64,000 nt of DNA from Haoranjiania flava (GTDB lineage: Bacteria > Bacteroidota > Bacteroidia > Chitinophagales > Chitinophagaceae). A model generated the notes under the pieces. The model ran no database searches and was not told the DNA's origin. It was given only the letters and a program-made list of their open reading frames with translations. Position 1 is the stretch's first letter. The number at the start of each line of letters is the position of its first letter. The translations under genes and the position numbers were made by a program. Location of the stretch: positions 184,101 to 248,100 of the forward strand of contig NZ_JAOTPL010000003.1 of assembly GCF_025631005.1 (NCBI RefSeq). The letters are read 5' to 3'. Positions 26,962-35,127 of the stretch are shown here, one piece after another.

Positions 26962-27345
26962 GGGACGCGCCTCGAGGCGCGTCCCCACATTGAAATTATA
27001 TGATGAAGCCCTCGAGGCGCGTTCCCACATTGAAATTATATGATGAAGCCTTCAAGGTGCCTTCCCACATTGAAATTATATGATGAAGCCCTCGAGGCGC
27101 GTTCTACATTTGAAATTACATGAGGAATGCTCGAGGCGCGTTCCTGCATTGAAATTATATGATGAACACCTCGAGGCGCGTTACTGCATTTGAAATTATA
27201 TGATGAAGCCCTCGAGGCGCGTTCCCACATTTGAAATTATATGAGGAATGCTTGAGGCGCGTCCCACATTGAAATTATATGATGAATGCTCGAGGCGCGT
27301 CCCCACATTGAAATTATATGATGAAGCCCTCGAGGCGCGTTCCTG
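26962..27345 (+). repeat. ten-copy ~40-bp tandem repeat seeded by a 24-bp palindrome
   Basis: The core CTCGAGGCGCGT and the tail CATTGAAATTATATGATGAA recur about every 39-41 bp. Core copies lie near 26971, 27011, 27050 (degenerate, ttcaaggtgcc), 27090, 27130, 27169, 27210, 27250, 27289 and 27329. The first copy is preceded by its mirror image, so GGGACGCGCCTC and GAGGCGCGTCCC form a perfect 24-bp palindrome (26962-26985). The array ends only a few bases before the SDR stop codon. There are no unique spacers. Confidence 0.9.
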
Positions 27346-27349
27346 CACA

Positions 27350-28054
27350 TTACAAATCCCCCAATTGCGGACGTAACACAATGTCTTCTATCACCGCCTG
27401 TGGTGATAACTGCGTAGCCGCATAGATCATTTTCGCTACATCATCAGCCTGCATAATGCGGCCGGGGTCAACGCCGGAACCTGCCCAGCTATCCGTCATG
27501 ACAGCGCCGGGGTATACGCCGCAAACCTTGATGCCAAAGGGTCTCAGCTCTTCGCGTAAATTTTTGGTAAAGCCAGCCAGCGCATATTTGCTGATACTGT
27601 AGCTGCCGCCGTTTGCATAGGCAGTAAGCGACGCAATGGAACAAATATTAAAAATAGCGCCGCTTTGCTGTCGGATAAATTGTGGTGCCAGCATACGCGT
27701 GAGATGATACGCGCTCATTAAATTGATGTTGAGCATTTTTTCCAGTGTGCCTTCCGGCTCATTGTATACACTGCCGGGAAGGAAAGTGCCGGCATTGTTT
27801 ACCAGCACATCAACCGGCTTACCAAAGCTTAAAATAAAATCTGCAAATTGTTGTAGCTGCTGCTTATCGCCTACATCGCAGCAGCGGCAGTGCACCTGCG
27901 TTTCAGGATATTGAGCAGAAATTTCCGCTGCTGTTTTCTGCAGCGCTGAAATGTTTCTTGCACAAAGAAAAAGCGTATGCTTATTGTCCCTGGCAAAGGC
28001 AGATGCAATGGCTTTCCCAATTCCTTTGCTTGCGCCGGTAATGATGATCTGCAT
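27350..28054 (-). CDS. short-chain dehydrogenase/reductase
   Basis: A 234-residue classical SDR. It has the NAD(P)-binding TGASKGIG motif (residues 6-13), the NNAG motif (VDVLVNNAGTF), the catalytic Ser (ICSIAS) and the YxxxK pair (GSYSISKYALAGF, about residues 151-163). The Arg in CARN after the second strand favours NADP(H). The substrate cannot be told from sequence. It begins 9 bp after manA and is probably co-transcribed with it. Its stop codon abuts the 40-bp repeat array. Confidence 0.88.
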   Translation of the reverse strand: MQIIITGASKGIGKAIASAFARDNKHTLFLCARNISALQKTAAEISAQYPETQVHCRCCDVGDKQQLQQFADFILSFGKPVDVLVNNAGTFLPGSVYNEPEGTLEKMLNINLMSAYHLTRMLAPQFIRQQSGAIFNICSIASLTAYANGGSYSISKYALAGFTKNLREELRPFGIKVCGVYPGAVMTDSWAGSGVDPGRIMQADDVAKMIYAATQLSPQAVIEDIVLRPQLGDL

Positions 28055-28063
28055 AGGTAAAAT

Positions 28064-29272
28064 TTATGGAACAAAAGCTTTGTACACAACGCTGTTCCCG
28101 GTTTTGGATGTAATTCTAAAATCGCTTGCCGGCAGCACGGCTATTGCTTCTCCGCGTTTTGCATCGATCTTTTTGCTACCTGATTCTACCGTGATATCAC
28201 CTTCTAATACAAACAATATTTCCAGTGAACCGGTTTGCAGTTGTATCGTTTCGTTTTCGCCTAACGTGATCTCGGAAATGCCAAAATCCGGCACCGGGCA
28301 GTTGAAGATTTTTTCATTCTTATTAAGCTGCGGCTGCAGCGCTTTAGGCACTATGCCTTCAAACGAAGTATGCTTCAATAGTTCAGGCACGTCTACATAT
28401 TTAGAAGTAAGGCCGCCGCGCAACACATTGTCGCTGTTGGCCATCAGCTCTACGTTCTGGCCTTCAAGATATGCGTGAGGCAAACCCGCACCCTGGAATA
28501 TGGCTTCTCCCTTTTCTGCTTTTACAATGTTAAAGAAATAGATTGAAAAAATCCCTTTGTCCAAATCGCCCGGCTCTTCGGATTTATTTTCTGCAAACAA
28601 TTTTTGTATCCAGTATTCCGGTTTGGATTTATCGCTGGCTTTGTTGGACAATATATTTTTCACAAGCGGTAAAAGCATGGTGTTTACTTCGTTCTGCGGC
28701 ATCTCCATTACATGCTGGTACAAACCTTTTGTACCTTTTTCTTTAAAAATATTTTGCAGCGGATGAAACGCCTCAACTTCATTTAATACCTGTGCAATCT
28801 TTTCCTCAGTCTTGAATCCGTGCAACAGCCAGAACTCGCTTAGCGCAATCATCACTTCCGGTTTATGGTTCCGGTCTTTATAATTTCTATTGGCGGCATT
28901 AACAGGTGTGCCTTTTTTTTCTTCCGCATCAAACCCTTTCTCTGCCTCGCTTTTGGTAGGATGCACCTGTATGGAAAGCATTTTCTTTACGTCGAGTATT
29001 TTCAGCAGGTAAGGCAATTCGCCGAACCGCTCCTGTACTTTTTTACCTATGAACTTTCCGGGATCATTTTTTATAAGTTCATTCAACGGCCGCTCTTCAC
29101 TATTGCAAATAAGTATTGACGGGGCTGATGCATGAGCGCCCATCCAGTATTCAGCGCAGGGCTGTTTCCCGTTATTCTCAAATTGTAAAAGTTCAGGAAG
29201 GTAATCAGTTCCGCCCCAGTCGTAATGTTGTACTTTTCCTTTTAAAAGAAAAATATTTTCTTGCTGTTCCAT
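28064..29272 (-). CDS. manA: mannose-6-phosphate isomerase, class I
   Basis: A 402-residue type I phosphomannose isomerase that interconverts fructose-6-phosphate and mannose-6-phosphate with zinc. Visible motifs are KVQHYDWGG at the N-terminus, AEYWMGAHASAPS, the zinc-binding LSIQVHPTK (about residues 93-101), and RNHKPEVMIAL (about 133-143). An upstream in-frame GTG/ATG region would add ten residues, but MEQQENIFLL at 29272 starts closer to the family. It is divergent from yraN and sits upstream of an SDR gene. Confidence 0.94.
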   Translation of the reverse strand: MEQQENIFLLKGKVQHYDWGGTDYLPELLQFENNGKQPCAEYWMGAHASAPSILICNSEERPLNELIKNDPGKFIGKKVQERFGELPYLLKILDVKKMLSIQVHPTKSEAEKGFDAEEKKGTPVNAANRNYKDRNHKPEVMIALSEFWLLHGFKTEEKIAQVLNEVEAFHPLQNIFKEKGTKGLYQHVMEMPQNEVNTMLLPLVKNILSNKASDKSKPEYWIQKLFAENKSEEPGDLDKGIFSIYFFNIVKAEKGEAIFQGAGLPHAYLEGQNVELMANSDNVLRGGLTSKYVDVPELLKHTSFEGIVPKALQPQLNKNEKIFNCPVPDFGISEITLGENETIQLQTGSLEILFVLEGDITVESGSKKIDAKRGEAIAVLPASDFRITSKTGNSVVYKAFVP

Positions 29273-29312
29273 AAATAAAATTTGCTGCAATTTACAACAC
29301 AAAAATTAATTC

Positions 29313-29320
29313 TAAATTTG
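29313..29320 (+). promoter_or_regulatory. -7 element of yraN-xerD
   Basis: TAAATTTG ends four bases before the yraN ATG at 29325. In Bacteroidota, transcription begins a few bases after this box, so the mRNA would start at or just before the ATG. Confidence 0.6.
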
Positions 29321-29324
29321 ACTG

Positions 29325-29675
29325 ATGAGCAACAGGATCACTGGCAATAGCGGCGAAGGCCTGGCTGTAGAATTTTTACAGCAGAAAGGATTTGTGATCC
29401 TGGAAAGAAACTGGCGCCACAAATTTGTGGAAATTGATATTATTGCTTCGCAAAACGGTGTACTGCATTTTATAGAAGTTAAAACCCGCACCAGTACAAC
29501 GTTTGGCTACCCGGAAGAAAGTGTTTCGAAGAAGAAAATGGAACAGATGAAAAAGGGCGCTGAAGAATACCAGTACCGTAATCCACAATGGAAATTGGTA
29601 TGTTTCGATGTGCTTGCGATTAATATGTATAAGGATAAGATTGATTATTGGTTCAATGAAGATGTGTACTTTTGA
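29325..29675 (+). CDS. YraN/UPF0102 family endonuclease-like protein
   Basis: A 116-residue protein of the UPF0102 (YraN) family, with a restriction-endonuclease-like fold. Conserved features are the GxxGE start (GNSGEGLAVEFLQQKGF), NWRHKFVEIDIIA and FIEVKTR, which correspond to the E...D...ExK active-site pattern. The cellular role is not established. Its stop overlaps an ATG that could start xerD, so the genes form a unit. Pairing with a recombinase gene is of interest but unproven. Confidence 0.88.
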   Translation: MSNRITGNSGEGLAVEFLQQKGFVILERNWRHKFVEIDIIASQNGVLHFIEVKTRTSTTFGYPEESVSKKKMEQMKKGAEEYQYRNPQWKLVCFDVLAINMYKDKIDYWFNEDVYF

Positions 29676-29698
29676 TGCGCACATCATTAATTTCTTTC

Positions 29699-30601
29699 AT
29701 GTGGCAATCTGAGATAAACGGATACAAGTCTTTCCTGCAGTTGGAAAAATCATTGAGTGCAAACTCGGTGGAATCTTACCTGCGCGATGTGCGCAAGCTT
29801 ACAGCTTATTTGCAGGAGAAAAGCGGCGCTGCATCGCTTGATAAAGTTGATCACACTTTGCTTCAGGGCTTTATACATCATATAGCTTCTTCCGGCATGA
29901 ATGCCAAAAGCCAGGCACGCACCATTTCGGGCATCAGAAGTTTTTTTAAATATTGTGTGCTGGAAAAGATCATAGACACCGATCCGGCTGTATTGCTTGA
30001 ATTGCCTAAGATACAGCGCACATTGCCCGACGTGCTTAGTTTTGAGGAGATTGAATCCATGATCAGCCAGGTAGACAGGAGCCGGCCTGACGGCGAAAGA
30101 AACAAGGCCATCCTGGAAGTAATGTATAGCTCAGGATTGCGTGTAAGCGAAGTAGTAAACCTGCAATTCAGTTGGCTGTACCTGGACATAGATTTTATCA
30201 AGGTCACCGGCAAAGGGGATAAGCAGCGGCTTGTACCGATCGGCGCTGCAGCCAGCAGGCAAATTCAGCTTTACATGGAAACCACTCGAAAGCAGGCGAA
30301 GGCGGCTAAGGGTTATGAAGATTATGTATTCCTGAATAAGAACGGCAAGAACCTTTCGCGCGTGTATGTATTCACGCTGATCAAAGATCTGGCATTGGCA
30401 GCAGGAATTAAAAAAAATGTTTCGCCGCATACTTTCCGCCATTCATTTGCCACACACCTGATAGAGGGCGGCGCAGACCTGCGGGCGGTACAGGAAATGC
30501 TGGGGCATGAAAGCATTACCACCACAGAGATCTACACCCATATAGATAAGCACTTTCTTAAAAGAACTTTGGAAAATTATCATCCCGCGTTTAAACGCTG
30601 A
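29699..30601 (+). CDS. xerD: XerC/XerD-type tyrosine recombinase
   Basis: A 300-residue site-specific tyrosine recombinase. The N-terminal SAM-like core-binding domain (FLQLEKSLSANSVESYLRDV) is followed by the catalytic domain with all key residues: Arg in SSGLRVSEVVNL, Lys in GKGDKQRLVPIG, HxxR in SPHTFRHSFATHL, His in LGHESITTTEIYTH and the nucleophilic Tyr in the same motif. Length and chromosomal setting suit a housekeeping Xer that resolves chromosome dimers at dif. The start at 29699 (MWQSEI) gives the typical length; an ATG at 29675 overlapping the yraN stop is an alternative. XerC versus XerD cannot be separated by eye. Confidence 0.9.
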   Translation: MWQSEINGYKSFLQLEKSLSANSVESYLRDVRKLTAYLQEKSGAASLDKVDHTLLQGFIHHIASSGMNAKSQARTISGIRSFFKYCVLEKIIDTDPAVLLELPKIQRTLPDVLSFEEIESMISQVDRSRPDGERNKAILEVMYSSGLRVSEVVNLQFSWLYLDIDFIKVTGKGDKQRLVPIGAAASRQIQLYMETTRKQAKAAKGYEDYVFLNKNGKNLSRVYVFTLIKDLALAAGIKKNVSPHTFRHSFATHLIEGGADLRAVQEMLGHESITTTEIYTHIDKHFLKRTLENYHPAFKR

Positions 30602-30603
30602 TT

Positions 30604-30631
30604 AAAAAAAGGGACAGCGTGTGCCGTCCTT
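30604..30631 (-). terminator. intrinsic terminator of fabI
   Basis: Read on the minus strand, GGACGGC, ACAC and GCTGTCC form a 7-bp stem with one wobble, followed by CTTTTTTT. It lies about 25 bp after the fabI stop and between the convergent xerD and fabI genes. Confidence 0.75.
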
Positions 30632-30656
30632 GTATAAATTGTTTTAAAGAATTTTT

Positions 30657-31472
30657 TTATTGCTTTTCCATTTGCTGAATCACAGTCTGGGTAACACCCG
30701 TGCTGCTGTAGCCGCCATCGTGGAAAAGGTTTTGCATGGTGACATATCTGGTAAGGTCGCTGAAGAGCGTTACCACGTAATCTGCGCATGCATCTGCATC
30801 TGCATTACCCAGCGGGCTCATCTTTTCGGCAAAGTCCATAAAGCCGTCAAAGCCTTTAACGCCGCCGCCTGCAGTAGTCCTGGTGGGTGATTGGGAAATA
30901 GTGTTTACGCGCACTTTGTTTTTAATGCCGAAGTGGTATCCCCAGCTTCTTGCAATGCTTTCGAGCAGCGCTTTGGCATCAGCCATTTCGCTGTAGTCAG
31001 GAAATACGCGTTGTGCAGCAATGTAAGTAAGCGCCGCAATGCTGCCCCAGTCGTTCATGGCATCTTTCTGGTAAGCAGCCTGCATTACTTTATGAAAGCT
31101 GATAGAAGAAATGTCCATTGTTTTTAAAGTAAAATCATAATTCAAGTCTGTGTATGGGTTGCCTTTGCGCATGTTCATACTCATGCCTACGCTGTGCAGT
31201 ATAAAATCTATTTTACCGCCAAAGTGCTCTACAGACTTTTCAATCAGATTGTTGATGTCGGAGAGGTTGGTGACATCAGCACCGATAACGGGAGCGTTGA
31301 TGGCTTCGGCCAGTTTGTTTATTTCCCCCATTCTCAGAGCGATGGGTGCATTGGTAAGCACTATCCCGGCGCCTTGCTCGTGGCATTTCAATGCTACTTT
31401 CCAGGCAATGGACTGGTCATTGAGCGCGCCGAAAATAATACCTTTCTTACCTTGTAATAAATTATGTGACAT
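30657..31472 (-). CDS. fabI: enoyl-[acyl-carrier-protein] reductase (NADH)
   Basis: A 271-residue FabI that carries out the last reduction in each round of type II fatty-acid elongation. It has the divergent glycine-rich nucleotide loop (IIFGALNDQSIAWKVA), ILHSVGMSMN, and the catalytic Tyr-x6-Lys (PDYSEMADAKALLES), plus the TRTTAGGGVKGFD substrate-loop segment. This is the triclosan-target family rather than FabK, FabL or FabV. A good -7 box lies about 40 bp upstream. It is monocistronic, with its own terminator. Confidence 0.95.
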   Translation of the reverse strand: MSHNLLQGKKGIIFGALNDQSIAWKVALKCHEQGAGIVLTNAPIALRMGEINKLAEAINAPVIGADVTNLSDINNLIEKSVEHFGGKIDFILHSVGMSMNMRKGNPYTDLNYDFTLKTMDISSISFHKVMQAAYQKDAMNDWGSIAALTYIAAQRVFPDYSEMADAKALLESIARSWGYHFGIKNKVRVNTISQSPTRTTAGGGVKGFDGFMDFAEKMSPLGNADADACADYVVTLFSDLTRYVTMQNLFHDGGYSSTGVTQTVIQQMEKQ

Positions 31473-31510
31473 AGTGTTTGTTACAGCTTGTTTTAAATGT
31501 TTATGGCAAA

Positions 31511-31518
31511 CAAAAATA
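31511..31518 (-). promoter_or_regulatory. -7 element of fabI
   Basis: On the minus strand the sequence is TATTTTTG, a consensus TAnnTTTG box about 39 bp before the fabI start. The -33 region is less clear. Confidence 0.6.
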
Positions 31519-31575
31519 GTGTTTTTTGTGTAAATACTTATATTCGCTGCTCAATTGAAATCACAAACCACAAGC

Positions 31576-32202
31576 ATGGCGTTGCAGGAAGTATTTAGTT
31601 TTTTATGGAAGAATTGGTTAGAGGTCGCCGGCGTTATTTGCGGTGTGCTTTACCTGGTGCTGATCATTAAAGAAAATATCTGGTGCTGGATCTTTGGTAT
31701 TCTAAGCTCACTGATTACAGTGTTTATTTATTTTGAAACCAAATTATACCTGGAGGCTGTGCTGAATGTGTATTACATACTCGCGGGTTTGTACGGATGG
31801 TATTACTGGAACAGGAATAAATTACAGAATACGGAGTCGCCGCCTGTGGTTGAATATGGCATTAAGGCACACCTGGTTAATATTTTACTTTGTACGATTA
31901 TCACTATCGGCGTGGGGCATTTAATGGATATGTATACAGATTCTCCGCGGCCTTACATAGATACTGCTATGACGGTATTTGGCGTAAGCGCTACGGTGCT
32001 CGAGGCGCGTAAAGTCTTATCTGCGTGGATATACTGGTTTGTATTGAATGGTTGTAGTATCTGGTTGCAGGTAGACAGGCATCTTTATTTTTACGCAGCG
32101 CTTTCCGTATTCTTTACGGGCATGTGCATAAAAGGCTACATCGAATGGCGAAAGAGCTACATCGCTGTACGTCTGCCTGATCAGGGCAATAGGCTTTCAT
32201 AA
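31576..32202 (+). CDS. pnuC: nicotinamide riboside transporter PnuC
   Basis: A 208-residue membrane protein of the PnuC family with six to seven helices. Recognisable segments are WCWIFGILSSLITVFIYFETKLYLEAVLNVYYILAGLYGWYYW (the tryptophan-rich core of the vitamin carrier) and a C-terminal half beginning LEARKVLSAWIYWFVLNGCS. It takes up nicotinamide riboside for NAD synthesis. I use the ATG at 31576; a TTG at 31555 is possible. No riboswitch or partner kinase gene is visible next to it. It is divergent from fabI. Confidence 0.9.
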   Translation: MALQEVFSFLWKNWLEVAGVICGVLYLVLIIKENIWCWIFGILSSLITVFIYFETKLYLEAVLNVYYILAGLYGWYYWNRNKLQNTESPPVVEYGIKAHLVNILLCTIITIGVGHLMDMYTDSPRPYIDTAMTVFGVSATVLEARKVLSAWIYWFVLNGCSIWLQVDRHLYFYAALSVFFTGMCIKGYIEWRKSYIAVRLPDQGNRLS

Positions 32203-32205
32203 AAA

Positions 32206-32243
32206 AGTTGCAAAGCATGCAGTAGTTTGCATACTTTGCAACC
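32206..32243 (-). terminator. intrinsic terminator for the VWA gene
   Basis: GTTGCAAAG-CATGCA and TTGCAT-ACTTTGCAAC pair to form a long stem of about 15 bp. Read on the minus strand the stem is followed by TTTTTT, so it ends transcription from the VWA gene. No T-run follows it on the plus strand, where it trails pnuC. Confidence 0.75.
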
Positions 32244-32261
32244 GGAATTTAAAAGTTTATT

Positions 32262-34139
32262 CTAATCTATACCGTGTACCCCTTTGGGCATTTCCTTGCT
32301 GTTTAATTTCTCAGATTTTTGTATGAGTTGGGTAAATTCGTACCTGTAGCCTTCCTCATCTTTGCCGAGAGCATTTTTAGCCTGCTCAAATGCTTTGGTA
32401 AACGAGTAATCGCCTTTGAACTTTGAGTTGGAAAGTATCTGCCCGAAACCCGCAACTGCGCTGGCAAAGCGAAAATTTTCAGATGCATTACCCAGAGCTT
32501 TCTTTACAGAGGAAATACTTTCCGTGATCAGTTGGCTTTTATTGCCATCGGGTTCCTTGTAGCGTAGCTTTACAGTAGCCAGCTCTGCAGAATTATTTTT
32601 TGGTGTGTTTTTGTTTTGATATTTTAAAGCATCAACATCTTTCAGCAAACCGGTTTTCACTCCTGCGGGAATTATTTCGTAGAATGCAGTCACCGTGTGG
32701 CCGCTGCCGATTTCACCCGCATCTTTGGCATCATCGTTAAAGTCTTCATTGTTCAATAACCTTGTTTCATAGCCCACCAGCCTGTACCCCTGCACCTGTG
32801 CCGGATTAAACTCCAGTTGAAATTTTACATCTTTGGCAACGGTAAACAATGTGCCGCCGAATTCGTTGATAAGTACCTTGCGCGCTTCGGTAATACCGTC
32901 TATGTATGCATGGTTGCCATTGCCTTTCTGGGCGAGGATCTGCATTTTATCGTCTTTATAGTTGCCCATGCCATAGCCCAGGATCGTAAGGAACACACCG
33001 CTTTTTCTTTTCTCTTCGATCAGTTTTTCCAATGCTGCATCGCTTGTCTGGCCTACATTAAAGTCTCCGTCTGTACAAAGTATGATCCTGTTGTTGCCGC
33101 CTTTGATAAAGTTTTCCTGTGCAGATTTATATGCCAGCTCTATAGCTGCGGATCCATGCGTAGAGCCACCTGCAGTCAGTCGATCGATGGCGTCTTTGAT
33201 CTTTATTTTTTCTTCGCCTGATGTTGCCGGCATAAGCACCGATGTATTGCCTGCATAGGTTACAATGGTTACCTTATCTATTGCGCGCAACTGCTCTGTC
33301 AGTAGTTTCATGGATGCCTGCACCAGCGGAAGTTTATTGGCCGGGTACATGCTTCCACTCACGTCAATTAAAAACACCAGGTTAGATGCAGGCAGCTTTT
33401 CAGCAGGTATCTTTTTTGCTTGCAGGCTTACCATCATCAGCCCATGATCAAGGTTCCAGGGTGCGGCGGCATATTCTGTATAAACGCCGAAAGGCTTCTT
33501 GCCAGTAGGTTTCGGATAATTGTAACTAAAGTAGTTGATCATCTCTTCCACTCTTACGGAGCCATCAGGAGGCATCATGCCCTGGTTGATAAACCTGCGC
33601 ACATTGCCATAAGAAGCTGCATCTACATCTAAGGAGAAGGTGGAAAGCGGGTTGTTTTTCACGCTTTTAAACTCGTTCTCATCAGTAGCCGCATAGCCTT
33701 CTGTATTGTAGTTATAAGGTTTAGAAGGCATTACGCCATAGTAGCCAATATTATTTGTGCCCCTGATTGAAATATGCGGGCTTGCGCCGGTGATATCGGC
33801 TTTTTTTTGTATGCCATAGCCAACCAAAACAACATCGTTAAGCCGTGCTTCGGCAACAGTTGATAGTATAACAGGGTTGTGCAAGCCGGACACTTTTACC
33901 TCCCTGGTTTGGTAGCCTACGGAGGAGATCACTAATACATCAGTTGATTTGGCAAGTATGGAAAAGTTTCCAAGGCGGTCTGTAGTAGTTCCTTTTTTAC
34001 TGTTTTTTATAATTATGCTGGCGCTTACTATAGGATTTTTTGCGCTGTCAATTACTTTTCCATGATATTTCTTTAGTTCCTGGGCAAGTAAAGGGCAGGC
34101 GAATAGTAAGAATGCGCTAAAGATGATGATATTTTTCAT
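32262..34139 (-). CDS. exported von Willebrand factor A protein with carboxypeptidase-regulatory-like domain (YfbK-like)
   Basis: A 625-residue protein. Signal peptide: residues 1-19 (MKNIIIFSAFLLFACPLLAQ). A carboxypeptidase-regulatory-like domain covers about 20-95, followed by LNDVVLVGYGIQKKADITGA (about 99-118), a string typical of SusC-type receptor plugs. A YfbK-type N-terminal VWA-associated domain spans about 150-245, then a VWA domain with an intact MIDAS (FLIDVSGSMYPA, about 265-276; TAGGSTHGSAAI; CTDGDFNVG). A DUF3520-like C-terminal domain (GYRLVGYETRLL to the end) follows. The start codon is the last element of a hairpin-repeat array. It is divergent from a sigma factor gene. The ligand is unknown. 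Confidence 0.9.
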   Translation of the reverse strand: MKNIIIFSAFLLFACPLLAQELKKYHGKVIDSAKNPIVSASIIIKNSKKGTTTDRLGNFSILAKSTDVLVISSVGYQTREVKVSGLHNPVILSTVAEARLNDVVLVGYGIQKKADITGASPHISIRGTNNIGYYGVMPSKPYNYNTEGYAATDENEFKSVKNNPLSTFSLDVDAASYGNVRRFINQGMMPPDGSVRVEEMINYFSYNYPKPTGKKPFGVYTEYAAAPWNLDHGLMMVSLQAKKIPAEKLPASNLVFLIDVSGSMYPANKLPLVQASMKLLTEQLRAIDKVTIVTYAGNTSVLMPATSGEEKIKIKDAIDRLTAGGSTHGSAAIELAYKSAQENFIKGGNNRIILCTDGDFNVGQTSDAALEKLIEEKRKSGVFLTILGYGMGNYKDDKMQILAQKGNGNHAYIDGITEARKVLINEFGGTLFTVAKDVKFQLEFNPAQVQGYRLVGYETRLLNNEDFNDDAKDAGEIGSGHTVTAFYEIIPAGVKTGLLKDVDALKYQNKNTPKNNSAELATVKLRYKEPDGNKSQLITESISSVKKALGNASENFRFASAVAGFGQILSNSKFKGDYSFTKAFEQAKNALGKDEEGYRYEFTQLIQKSEKLNSKEMPKGVHGID

Positions 34140-34446
34140 GTGTATATATTTTAGTGCGCCGCTTTGCGGCTGTTTTTAATGGTCACATGGAATAGCCTTT
34201 ATTCATTCGCGGTTGGTATGCAACTTTGCTTATGGCTATTTCATGTGTATATATTTATTTGTTTTTTCAGTTGCCACATGGAATAGCCTTTATTCATCCG
34301 CGGTTGGTATGCAACCTTGCTTATGGCTATTTCATGTGTATATATTTTATTTGTTTTTCAGTTGTCACATGGAATAACCAATTTTTTAAATTTAATACTC
34401 ATTCCCGGTTGGTATAGATTCTTAATCTTTATGGCTATTTCATGTT
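34140..34446 (-). repeat. hairpin-repeat array ending at the VWA gene start codon
   Basis: Read on the minus strand, ATGAAATAG unit openers lie at 34443, 34335 and 34244, and the VWA ATG is at 34139. Spacings are 108, 91 and 105. The order is one type 1 unit (GGTTATTCCATGTG arm) and two type 2 units (GGCTATTCCATGTG arms). The last linker carries an extra small hairpin, GCCGC-AAA-GCGGC (about 34160-34172), which explains its greater length. The final string is TATACACATGAAA, shared with the other arrays. Confidence 0.88.
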
Positions 34447-34533
34447 AAAAATATTTATTGATTTTATAAGTAGATGCATGAAAACCCATGATTACATAAT
34501 CCTTAAAAAGTTTTTTAGAAAAAATATTGCACT

Positions 34534-34541
34534 TAATTTTG
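34534..34541 (+). promoter_or_regulatory. -7 element of the sigma factor gene
   Basis: TAATTTTG matches TAnnTTTG and ends 7 bases before the TTG at 34549 that may start the sigma factor gene. The -33 region reads TTTTTT rather than TTTG. Confidence 0.5.
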
Positions 34542-34548
34542 AACCAGG

Positions 34549-35127
34549 TTGGCTGTACTCAGAAACATATCAGAATCTTCCTCGTTGTCGGATGAAGAAT
34601 TGCTGCAAACATTCAAACAAAATCATGATCAGAATGTTTTGGCAGAATTGTATTTGCGTTATTACGAGCTGGTGTATGGTGTGGCGCTTAAATATTTGCC
34701 AGGTGCAGAAGCGGCGAAAGATGCGGTAATGAATATATACACGGAGCTATTGCAGAAGTTGCCCGGGCAACAAATTCGCAGCTTTAAAAGCTGGCTATAT
34801 GTTTTTGTTAGAAACCATTGCTTAATGCAATTAAGAACAGATAAAAAAATGCCCGTAGATCATGATGAGCCGGAAACGTTTATGCAATCGGGTAATTTTT
34901 TGCATCATGATGATGAGAATGATAAGGAAGCAATTTTTAAACTGCTGGAAGATTGTATAAAAAAACTCCCGGAAGAGCAAAAGCAGAGCATAGAACTGTT
35001 TTACCTGCAAAGCAAAAGCTATCAAGAAGTAGCAGACAAAACCGGGCATGAATGGAATAAAGTAAGAAGCCTGATACAGAACGGAAGAAGAAATTTAAAA
35101 ATATGCATGGAAAAAAATAATGAGTAA
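34549..35127 (+). CDS. RNA polymerase sigma-70 family (ECF-type) factor
   Basis: A protein of up to 192 residues. Region 2 covers about 15-90 (DEELLQTFKQNHDQNVLAELYLRYYELVYGVALKYL; FKSWLYVFVRNHCLMQLR) and region 4 about 125-185 (LPEEQKQSIELFYLQSKSYQEVADKTGHEWNKVRSLIQNGRRNLK). No in-frame ATG exists before the conserved region: TTG at 34549 or 34585 are the possible starts. The next gene overlaps its last 8 bases (ATGAGTAA), so the two are coupled. By position it should direct transcription with the plug-containing membrane protein as anti-sigma or sensor. Confidence 0.85.
   Translation: MAVLRNISESSSLSDEELLQTFKQNHDQNVLAELYLRYYELVYGVALKYLPGAEAAKDAVMNIYTELLQKLPGQQIRSFKSWLYVFVRNHCLMQLRTDKKMPVDHDEPETFMQSGNFLHHDDENDKEAIFKLLEDCIKKLPEEQKQSIELFYLQSKSYQEVADKTGHEWNKVRSLIQNGRRNLKICMEKNNE

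Noticed and set aside
26962..27345. CRISPR array
   Set aside because: Repeats are directly adjacent with constant tails and no unique spacers, and no cas gene is in the window.
31998..32010. Copy of the 40-bp repeat core (gctcgaggcgcgt) inside pnuC
   Set aside because: Only 13 bases match and they encode a normal LEARK stretch of the protein; likely chance or convergent G/C word use.
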